Assembly: GCA_012026855.1 (NCBI GenBank)
Contig: VEOV01000002.1
Span: 1 to 6,157, forward strand
Reading direction: 5' to 3'
DNA from: Geobacter sp.
Lineage (GTDB): Bacteria > Desulfobacterota > Desulfuromonadia > Geobacterales > DSM-12255
Length of the DNA: 6,157 nucleotides
Part shown: positions 1 through 5,838 of the stretch, piece by piece
How the letters are laid out: every line of letters begins with the position of its first letter
How positions within the stretch are numbered: position 1 is the first letter of the stretch
The notes under the pieces: model-generated
What the model was told of the DNA's origin: nothing
Database searches by the model: none
The model's input: only the letters and a program-made list of their open reading frames with translations
Position numbers and translations under genes: made by a program

Positions 1-1
1 C

Positions 2-1027
2 TGGGCGCGCACCGATGACTACCAGAGAAGCGATTTTCTCCTGGTGCAGCCGTTCCGCCGCGACCGCTACCTCAGCTTTACCCTGCGCAAGGACCAGCGC
101 AAGGTTCCGGCCCAGTTGCTCAAATTCCGGCAAAAAGCCAGAGAGCTGGTATTCCTCAATGAAAATCCGAGTTTTTTCAAAGTTCCCAAGCAGAAGCGCG
201 AGGATATCCGCGATGCCGTCAAGCTGGAGCTGCTGGCCCGCGCCCTCCCTGCGCCGGCCATGTACGATGCCGTCTGGAACACGACTAACGGGCTGCTGAC
301 CCTGGCGACAACCAGCGCACAGACCGTTGACCTCTTCGAGAGTGAATTCAAGAGGAGTTTTCCAGGTCTCAGGCTGCAGATTATCCACCCTTTTGCCCGG
401 GCCACAGCCGTCGTCCCGGAAGAGCTGCAGCCGGCACTGGAGCGGGCCAACCTGGCCTCTACCGAGGCGATCCTTGACCTGATCCGCGCCAACACCTGGA
501 TCGGAGAGGAGTTCCTTCTCTGGCTGCTCTTCAGGACAGTCAACGGTTTTGCTGAATTCTCCGTCTCCGGCAACGGGGTCTTCGGTAGCGGCGAGCCGTT
601 CACCGCTTTCATGAACGACCGGCTCCTGCTGCAGGCCAGGGGTGAGGCCGGCGTGCAGAGGGTGACTGTTGCCGGTGCTCAGGAAGACTTCCGCGAAGTT
701 CTGGCAGCCCTGAGAATGGGCAAGGCCATCACCGAGGCGACCATTCACCTGGAAAAAGATGAAAATGCCTGGAAACTGACCCTGAAAGGGGAGCTGTTTC
801 AGTTCGGCTCGTTCAGATCGCCGGCAGTGCAGATTGAAAAGGACAGCACGGTAGACCGCTACGCCGAGGAAGAGGCGGTCTTTTTTGAGAGAATGCACCT
901 GCTGGAGGGGGGGGTGCAGCTTTTTAATTCCCTGTATGGGACATTCATGATGGAGAGGCTTGGTGAAGGGTGGCAGGCCAAGGTTGATGCCATCAGGGGA
1001 TGGCTGGACGATTCGACTGCCGGTTAA
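2..1027 (+). CDS. rdgC: RdgC-like recombination-associated protein (5'-truncated by window edge)
   Basis: The reading frame is open to the left edge, so the true start lies upstream; about 341 C-terminal residues are visible, ending in TAA at 1025-1027. The GTG at 44 is only an internal Val codon. RdgC proteins are nucleoid-associated DNA-binding proteins that form a ring around duplex DNA and restrain RecA. The match rests on family-like order: a segment reading LSFTLRKDQRKVPAQLL, a charged helix with LELLARALP, then NGLLTLATTSAQ, which lines up with the RdgC pattern of a basic strand, a 'LLPRAF'-type helix and 'NGLI.VD.AS'. Further on, IGEEFLLWLLFRT corresponds to the 'FLTWLW' signature of the longer RdgC variants, followed by a LRMGKAITEA strand. 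There is no signal peptide or membrane segment in the visible part. It is convergent with the signalling genes and probably unrelated to them. The family call is fairly confident; function in this lineage is unproven. Confidence 0.7.
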   Translation, partial: WARTDDYQRSDFLLVQPFRRDRYLSFTLRKDQRKVPAQLLKFRQKARELVFLNENPSFFKVPKQKREDIRDAVKLELLARALPAPAMYDAVWNTTNGLLTLATTSAQTVDLFESEFKRSFPGLRLQIIHPFARATAVVPEELQPALERANLASTEAILDLIRANTWIGEEFLLWLLFRTVNGFAEFSVSGNGVFGSGEPFTAFMNDRLLLQARGEAGVQRVTVAGAQEDFREVLAALRMGKAITEATIHLEKDENAWKLTLKGELFQFGSFRSPAVQIEKDSTVDRYAEEEAVFFERMHLLEGGVQLFNSLYGTFMMERLGEGWQAKVDAIRGWLDDSTAG

Positions 1028-1028
1028 G

Positions 1029-2207
1029 TCAGCGTGAGCCTGCGGCCAGAGAAATTTTCTGGTTTGTCAGCAGCGCCTGCAGAGTATCGATGGACTGTTC
1101 GAACTCCAGGCCGACAAAGACCACTTCGTCCTTGCGCCTGACCTGACGCACCTTGGCGGACAGGTAAACGTTTTCCGGCCAGTATGGCCTAGTCAGCCTG
1201 AGGGACAACCTCGTCCCTTCGGCAAGTAGGCTTTCACAGCCGAGCCCCATGCCTGTTTCGCTGATATCCGTAGACAATGCCGGACGGTAGAGAGCCCCGT
1301 CAAATGAGGCATACTCAACCAGTGAGCGTATTGGACGCCGTGAGCTCCTGCGCCGGTCTTCGGCAAAGGAGTAAATGCAGTTGCGGCGCTCCTTTGCCTT
1401 GTAAAGTTCCTTGTCGGCCGCCTGGATAAGGGCTTCCATGGTTTCACCGCTCTCGGGGAATACCGAAATCCCGCCGCTCACCGTCAGTGTGCCGCTATCA
1501 AGCAGTTCCTCTTTGGGGAAATGATGCGCCTCGATTTCCGCCCTGATCCTTTCAGCCACCTTGTATGCAGAGTGCCTGTCAAGATTGGGCAGCAGCAGCG
1601 CAAACTCTTCGCCGCCGTAGCGCACGGCAATATCACCCTCCCGTAGCGATGATGTTATAATTTCTGCACAGCGCCGCAGGGCCTCATCCCCCTGCAGATG
1701 ACCGCAGCGGTCGTTATACTGCTTGAATCGGTCAATATCCAGCAACACCAGAGCGAAGCTGGCGTCGCCGTTTCTTCTCTGGCTATAAATGGTCTTTTCA
1801 AGAACTTTTTTAAAGTGGGTCTGGTTGTACAGGCCTGTCAAGCCGTCAGTGATGGATGATCTGGTAATATTATGCAGGTATTCACCTTCAATTATTCTGG
1901 CATCGGCAAACTCGCCGGCAAAGTGGCGCAGATAGTCGAGCAATGCCGGGCGAAAGCCACGGGACGCGTACTCCGGCTTGAAAATCGTATGGCAGTGCCT
2001 TATTGCCCCATGCCAGTACTGTTTTGCCAGCTCGTCGTCGAAATGCTTCCCGGTCAGCTGTTGCAGCATCCCCTTGTAAACGACGTTGCCGGACCCGGCT
2101 GCCAGCGTTTCCACTGAGGCGAGGAAATCTGCGTCATTAACACCGGAGGCAATAAGCGACGTGAGGTTCTTGCTCAGATTATCTGTTTGTGGATGTGATG
2201 AAGTCAA
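1029..2207 (-). CDS. diguanylate cyclase with GGDEF and C-terminal PilZ domain
   Basis: A 392-residue cytoplasmic protein predicted to make c-di-GMP from two GTP and to bind it. Residues 1-115 are helical with no recognised domain and no membrane segment. The GGDEF domain (~118-280) opens with DGLTGLYN (121-128), has metal-site Asp157 in LLDIDRFK, and a GGEEF active-site loop (198-202). An intact inhibitory site RxxD (R189-D192) lies five residues before it, so product feedback is expected. Guanine-contacting Asn165 and Asp174 match the canonical cyclase residues; Asp174 argues against the Ser-containing Hypr (cGAMP) subtype. The PilZ domain (~284-385) shows an Arg-rich RRRSSRR stretch (285-291) fitting RxxxR, and DISETG (314-319) fitting D/NxSxxG. 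The start is TTG: TAA lies in frame two codons upstream, and a weak GGA sits 9 nt before it. The gene is separated from the upstream HD-GYP gene by 215 bp and has its own promoter candidate. The biochemical call is strong; the process controlled is unknown. Confidence 0.93.
   Translation of the reverse strand: MTSSHPQTDNLSKNLTSLIASGVNDADFLASVETLAAGSGNVVYKGMLQQLTGKHFDDELAKQYWHGAIRHCHTIFKPEYASRGFRPALLDYLRHFAGEFADARIIEGEYLHNITRSSITDGLTGLYNQTHFKKVLEKTIYSQRRNGDASFALVLLDIDRFKQYNDRCGHLQGDEALRRCAEIITSSLREGDIAVRYGGEEFALLLPNLDRHSAYKVAERIRAEIEAHHFPKEELLDSGTLTVSGGISVFPESGETMEALIQAADKELYKAKERRNCIYSFAEDRRRSSRRPIRSLVEYASFDGALYRPALSTDISETGMGLGCESLLAEGTRLSLRLTRPYWPENVYLSAKVRQVRRKDEVVFVGLEFEQSIDTLQALLTNQKISLAAGSR
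1046..1062 (+). terminator. possible weak terminator hairpin for the rdgC-like gene
   Basis: A near-palindrome CCAGAGAAATTTTCTGG can form a 7-bp stem with one G-U pair and a 3-nt loop. It is followed on the plus strand by TTTGT. It starts 19 bases after the rdgC-like stop codon, inside the 3' end of the convergent cyclase gene, which leaves no other room for a terminator. The stem is AT-rich and the T tract is short, so any intrinsic termination would be inefficient. Confidence 0.25.
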
Positions 2208-2244
2208 ATTTTAAAATCCAGCCATTTAGTGTAAAACATTTTTA

Positions 2245-2273
2245 AATATAAAGACTTTAACAACGCATTGCAA
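2245..2273 (-). promoter_or_regulatory. sigma70-type promoter candidate for the GGDEF-PilZ gene
   Basis: On the minus strand a -35-like TTGCAA (2273-2268) is separated by exactly 17 bp from a -10-like TATATT (2250-2245, five of six matches to consensus). Transcription would start near 2238, leaving a leader of about 30 nt before the TTG start at 2207. The -35 lies inside the 8-bp palindrome ATTGCAAT (2267-2274), so a protein bound there could block the promoter. Identified by eye only. Confidence 0.5.
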
Positions 2274-2373
2274 TTAAAAATTTGCATATTAATGGCTGAT
2301 TTAGCTGCGTTTTTTCAACTTCTCAACTCATTAGAACGTTTTTCTACAAGTGCGATAAAAGATTTGACCTGCT

Positions 2374-2415
2374 ATATTGCACCGATGGTTTCCAGTGTCC
2401 CACTTGATGCAATAT
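2374..2415. repeat. 8-bp inverted repeat downstream of the HD-GYP gene
   Basis: ATATTGCA (2374-2381) and TGCAATAT (2408-2415) are perfect inverted arms 26 bp apart. On the minus-strand transcript the stem extends inward by one G-U and one C-G pair, and a small AGTG/CACT hairpin can form within the loop. It begins 8 bases after the HD-GYP stop codon. No T run follows directly, so it is a poor intrinsic terminator; an mRNA 3'-end structure or paired operator half-sites are alternatives. Confidence 0.4.
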
Positions 2416-2422
2416 CAGCGGC

Positions 2423-3409
2423 TCATACAAATTCTGATGAAGATATCTCCGAAATGACCTTCTCCCTGAACAGCTCCAACAGCTGCGGATCAAGCAGCCC
2501 GGCAAGTCCCATGAGAATCTCCGTGGCATCCGCCGATGTATTGCCTTTCCGGTACGGCCGGTCACTGGTAAGAGCATCATACACATCGGCAATCGCCACA
2601 ATACGCGACTCGATCGGTATGTTTTCCCCGGTCAACCCGGCAGGGTAGCCGCTGCCATCAACCCTTTCGTGATGATATAAAATTACATTGACCACGGCCT
2701 CCGGAAGATTTGCCTCCCGGGCAACCCTCGTACCCCAGTCAGGGTGTTGCTTGATAATCTCGAACTCCTGCAGAGTCAGCTTGCCGGGAAAGTTGAGCAC
2801 CTCTTCGGGAACGCCGATCTTGCCACAGTCATGGAGGATACTGCCATGCCTGATGCAGGTCAGCAACGGCTCACCGATACCCACCGCCCTGGCCAGTTTT
2901 TCAGCATACTCGGCTACCCTGTCGCAGTGGCCACGGGTGTAAGGGTCCTTGAGTTCGACCGTCTGGGCAAGCGATCTGTACCGGGACTCATCGCGGCTCT
3001 TCATGGAAGTCAGCATGTCGTACCGCGCTACCCCCTCATCGATTAGCGCCAGAAGTTCGGCGTTGTCCCACGGTTTGGTAATAAACCTGAACGCTTCACT
3101 GTGATTAATGGCCGAAATGGCCACCCCCAGATTGGCATAGGCGGTCATCATGATCCTGACAGTATCAGGGGAGACATGCCGCATCCTGGCAAGAAACTCG
3201 ATGCCGGTCATTGCCGGCATCTGATTATCGGAGATCACCACTGCTACGGCCTCTTGCTTCGCAAAATCCAGGGCATCGTGAGGAGCGGTAAAAAATTCAC
3301 ACCGGTAGCGGCTATCGACACTGAGCCGACGCAGCGCACTGAGAACCGAGGTCTCATCGTCAACAAACATGATCACAGGAACTTTGTCAGGTAGACTGGC
3401 TTCCGGCAT
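2423..3409 (-). CDS. response regulator: receiver plus HD-GYP c-di-GMP phosphodiesterase
   Basis: A 328-residue two-domain response regulator. The receiver (~10-128) has the acidic pair D17-D18, phosphoacceptor Asp61 in ISDNQMP, Thr89, and Lys112 in FITKPWD. A short helical linker leads to the HD-GYP domain (~145-325), which hydrolyses c-di-GMP in characterised members. Metal-binding and signature residues appear intact: E152 and H161 in VELKDPYTRGH, HDCGK (193-197), H222 in KQHP, HHERVDGSGYP (246-256) and D275 in AIADVYDAL. It is therefore predicted active. There is no output DNA-binding domain and no membrane segment. The ATG at 3409-3407 overlaps the stop of the upstream fused ATPase gene by one base (TGATG), with GGGAGA (3420-3415) a short distance before it, so the two are likely translationally coupled. 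The operon position suggests phosphorylation by the kinase encoded upstream. Family and motifs are clear; the phospho-donor is inferred. Confidence 0.95.
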   Translation of the reverse strand: MPEASLPDKVPVIMFVDDETSVLSALRRLSVDSRYRCEFFTAPHDALDFAKQEAVAVVISDNQMPAMTGIEFLARMRHVSPDTVRIMMTAYANLGVAISAINHSEAFRFITKPWDNAELLALIDEGVARYDMLTSMKSRDESRYRSLAQTVELKDPYTRGHCDRVAEYAEKLARAVGIGEPLLTCIRHGSILHDCGKIGVPEEVLNFPGKLTLQEFEIIKQHPDWGTRVAREANLPEAVVNVILYHHERVDGSGYPAGLTGENIPIESRIVAIADVYDALTSDRPYRKGNTSADATEILMGLAGLLDPQLLELFREKVISEISSSEFV

Positions 3410-5835
3410 CAGCTTCTCCCATGAATAATTTCACTCCCCTTCTGCACGCCGCAGAAGGGGCATCTTGTCCACTCCTCATCCAGGGGAAGCCGGCAGGTAT
3501 GGCAGTAGTTGCTCCTGAAGGCCCCACAGTAGGGGCAAAAGACAAATTTGGCATCGATAAGCCGCCCACACTGATCACAACTCCGTTCATTGCCGGTTTG
3601 CGGCCCCAAAACCCGCAGTAGCTCCTCAAGGGTTGTATAGCCAAGCTTCACCTTCTCAAGACCGTCCTCAAGCAGGGTTTTCATCCCCTCGGTTCGGGCA
3701 AGCTGGAGCAGTTCCCCCTCCCGATAGGCTGAACTTATCATCTGGCGGTAATCATCCGTCATGACGAAGAGTTCAAATATTCCGACCCGGCCGGAATAGC
3801 CGCTGCCGTTGCAGTTTGGGCATCCCTTGCCTTTCAGTACAGTAGCGCCGACCGCACCGGGAGACACCTTGAGAGCCCTGAGCAGTTCAGGAGCGGGGGT
3901 AACTTCTACGGCACAATCTTTACAGAGCCGGCGCACCAGCCGCTGGGCGATGATCCCCTGCAATGCGGAAGCAAGAATATACGGTTTTATCTCCATATCC
4001 ATCATCCTGGTTATGGAAGCAACAGAGCTGTTGGTGTGCAGGGTGGTAAAGACCAGGTGCCCAGTCAAGGCTGCCTTGAAAGCAACGTCCGCTGTTTCGT
4101 AATCACGCATCTCACCGACAAGAATGATGTCAGGATCCTGCCTGAGAGTCGAGCGCAGCACCTGGGCAAAGGTCAGCCCGATTTTCTCCCGGACAGCAAC
4201 CTGGGTTGCCTCCTCCAGAAAGTATTCCACCGGCTCTTCAATGGTCTCGAAATTCTTGTTGGGATCCATGATAGCGGCAAGGATGGAATAGAGCATGGTC
4301 GTCTTGCCGCTCCCGGTGGGACCGGTGCTGATGATGACCCCCTGGGGCCTCGCTGCCAGCAGTTCCAGACGCTTCAAGTCATCGGGAAGCACGCCGAGAT
4401 TGTCCAGACCCTTGATGGATGCGCTTTTGTCCAGCATCCGCAAAACCACCTTCTCCCCGTTGATGGATGGGAGACAGGAGACCCGCATATCTACCAGCCG
4501 CATGCCGGTCTTGATGGTGATTCTGCCGTCCTGGGGCCGGCGGCGCTCGGCAATATCCATTTTGGCGAGAATCTTGATCCTGGAAACCACCGCCGAATGC
4601 AGGTCAACAGGCACCTTGATCTTGCTGTGCAGCATCCCGTCAACCCGGTAGCGGATCAGGGTGTACTTGGTTTTCGGCTCGATATGAATATCGCTCGCCC
4701 GGTAGCGGACCGCCTCCATGATGATGGCATTCACTATCCTGATAATCGGCGGCACTTCCGAAGAGCTGAGCAGCTCCGGGATATTGAGCCCGCTGTCTTC
4801 GTCGTCGATGACAATATCGATTTCATCAAGGGGCTCAAAATCGTCGATATCATCGACACCCTGGAAGGCATCGTTCTCCTTCTCCCTGTAAAAGGCTTTC
4901 AGCTGTGCCAGGATTTCCGAGCTGGCCGCCAGGAGCGGCGTCACCTTCAACCCGGTCATGACAGCGATATTGTCATACTTGTAGATGTCCGACGGATCGG
5001 CCATGGCCAGGGTCAACTGGTTGCCATCCAGTTTCACCGGCAGGAGCCGGTTCTTTTCACACAGCTCCCGGGGCAAAAACCTGATGGCCGCCGACTGCAG
5101 CTGCACCTCCCGCAGGTCTATGTACTCGACCTTGAGGTTATCCTGCATCGCTTTGAGAATCCTGCTTTCAGTGGTTATGCCGAGCCTGACCACCGTATCG
5201 CTAAGGAACTCGCCGCTCTTCATCTCCCTGAAAGCCCGTTCCAGCTCCTCTGCCCGAAGCACTCCTTCCTGGACAAGGATCTTCCCCATGACTCCGCGGT
5301 TTTCATCGAAAATCCCCGAATAACTCTTCAGCTTCTGCTGTTGCGAGCGGGTAAGCTCCTTCAAGCGCCGGTTTTCGTGCATGACCATATACTGCTGCAG
5401 GGCAAGGCTGACGGTCAGCCGCAGATCTTCATCGTTCCACGGTTTGGTGATGAATTTGTAGACGGCGCCGTCCTTGACCGCCCCCATGATGGAGTTGACA
5501 TCGGCGTAGCCGGTCAGCATGATCCTTATGGTCTCCGGCCAGCGCTCCCGGACAGTTTTAAGGAGATCAGCGCCGCTCATCCCCGGCATCCGGTGATCGG
5601 TGAGCAGCAGATGGACCGGTTGCCGCTCCAGGGCAGCAATCGCCTTTTCCCCGGAAGAGGCGGTCAGAATCTCATAATTCTCCTCGATGAAAATACGGCG
5701 CATGGCCGCCAGGACCCCTTCTTCGTCATCCACGAAGAGCAGGGTAAAGCGCGGCGCCACCGATGGAGCCTCATCCTTGACGAGCTCTTCATCACCTCTG
5801 CCTGCTGCACTGAACAGACCCGCATATCTGGACAT
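3409..5835 (-). CDS. receiver-MshEN-like-PilB/GspE ATPase with C-terminal double zinc ribbon
   Basis: An 808-residue fusion. After a ~28-residue tail comes a receiver domain (~30-148) with D36-D37, phosphoacceptor Asp80 in LLTDHRMPGMSG, Thr108 and Lys131 in FITKPWN. A helical, probably coiled linker (~150-175) leads to a MshEN/T2SSE N-terminal-like region (~178-320). A very acidic linker follows (328-347, 12 of 20 residues Asp/Glu). The type II/IV secretion ATPase core (~355-745) has SDIHIEP (381-387), Walker A GPTGSGKT (505-512), the Asp box ETIEEPVEY (530-538), Walker B LVGEMRD (572-578), the His box TGHLVFTTLHTN (591-602) and the zinc tetracysteine C638/C641/C672/C675. The tail adds four more CxxC pairs (753/756, 767/770, 778/781, 792/795), a double zinc ribbon. 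PilB-class ATPases power pilus extension or pseudopilus secretion from the cytoplasmic face; about 560-570 residues is usual, so receiver and ribbons account for the extra length. PilB versus GspE cannot be settled here. All ATPase motifs look intact. Confidence 0.93.
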   Translation of the reverse strand: MSRYAGLFSAAGRGDEELVKDEAPSVAPRFTLLFVDDEEGVLAAMRRIFIEENYEILTASSGEKAIAALERQPVHLLLTDHRMPGMSGADLLKTVRERWPETIRIMLTGYADVNSIMGAVKDGAVYKFITKPWNDEDLRLTVSLALQQYMVMHENRRLKELTRSQQQKLKSYSGIFDENRGVMGKILVQEGVLRAEELERAFREMKSGEFLSDTVVRLGITTESRILKAMQDNLKVEYIDLREVQLQSAAIRFLPRELCEKNRLLPVKLDGNQLTLAMADPSDIYKYDNIAVMTGLKVTPLLAASSEILAQLKAFYREKENDAFQGVDDIDDFEPLDEIDIVIDDEDSGLNIPELLSSSEVPPIIRIVNAIIMEAVRYRASDIHIEPKTKYTLIRYRVDGMLHSKIKVPVDLHSAVVSRIKILAKMDIAERRRPQDGRITIKTGMRLVDMRVSCLPSINGEKVVLRMLDKSASIKGLDNLGVLPDDLKRLELLAARPQGVIISTGPTGSGKTTMLYSILAAIMDPNKNFETIEEPVEYFLEEATQVAVREKIGLTFAQVLRSTLRQDPDIILVGEMRDYETADVAFKAALTGHLVFTTLHTNSSVASITRMMDMEIKPYILASALQGIIAQRLVRRLCKDCAVEVTPAPELLRALKVSPGAVGATVLKGKGCPNCNGSGYSGRVGIFELFVMTDDYRQMISSAYREGELLQLARTEGMKTLLEDGLEKVKLGYTTLEELLRVLGPQTGNERSCDQCGRLIDAKFVFCPYCGAFRSNYCHTCRLPLDEEWTRCPFCGVQKGSEIIHGRS
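3415..3420 (-). promoter_or_regulatory. Shine-Dalgarno of the HD-GYP gene within the upstream coding region
   Basis: GGGAGA lies in the last codons of the fused ATPase gene; its GGAG core is 6 nt before the ATG at 3409-3407. It supports this ATG as the start and allows both independent initiation and coupling through the TGATG overlap. Confidence 0.65.
3436..3460 (-). repeat. perfect 10-bp hairpin at the 3' end of the fused ATPase gene
   Basis: The arms CCCCTTCTGC and GCAGAAGGGG are perfectly complementary around a 5-nt loop (3446-3450). The hairpin covers codons for the last zinc-ribbon CxxC (C792, C795), and its base lies 26 nt upstream of the coupled HD-GYP start. No T run follows, so it is not an intrinsic terminator. 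It could shape translation or mRNA processing at the gene junction, or be a by-product of the coding sequence. Confidence 0.55.
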
Positions 5836-5838
5836 TCA

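Larger units (their letters stand above)
2208..2422. other. AT-rich intergenic regulatory region between the HD-GYP and GGDEF-PilZ genes
   Basis: This is the only sizeable non-coding stretch in the window (215 bp) and it is clearly more AT-rich than the genes around it. It holds the promoter candidate at 2245-2273, a palindrome at 2267-2274, a TTGCA element at 2282-2286, and an 8-bp inverted repeat (2374-2381 and 2408-2415) just after the HD-GYP stop. I see no tRNA, no T-tracted terminator, no convincing small ORF and no match to the c-di-GMP riboswitch core. Confidence 0.7.

Noticed and set aside
67..612. A 181-codon minus-strand frame opposite the rdgC-like gene.
   Set aside because: Ser/Arg-rich low-complexity translation with no family resemblance, fully covered by the better-supported plus-strand gene.
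1029..2207. Hypr-type GGDEF making cGAMP, as known in Geobacter.
   Set aside because: The selectivity position is Asp174, in a GHLQGDE context, where Hypr enzymes have Ser; the canonical c-di-GMP type fits better.
2374..2422. Possible c-di-GMP (GEMM) riboswitch, suggested by a GGAAACCATCGG stretch on the minus strand near a c-di-GMP gene.
   Set aside because: The conserved GEMM core and the tetraloop-receptor pair are not recognisable, and the region can be explained by a simple inverted repeat. A covariance-model search would settle it.
2268..2648. A plus-strand frame spanning the intergenic region and the 3' end of the HD-GYP gene.
   Set aside because: About half of it is antisense to the HD-GYP coding sequence, there is no good ribosome binding site, and the translation is Ser-rich without domain features.
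3436..3460. Intrinsic terminator between the ATPase and HD-GYP genes.
   Set aside because: The strong stem is followed by AGTGAAATTATT with no U run, lies inside the coding region, and the downstream gene overlaps the stop codon, so termination here is unlikely.
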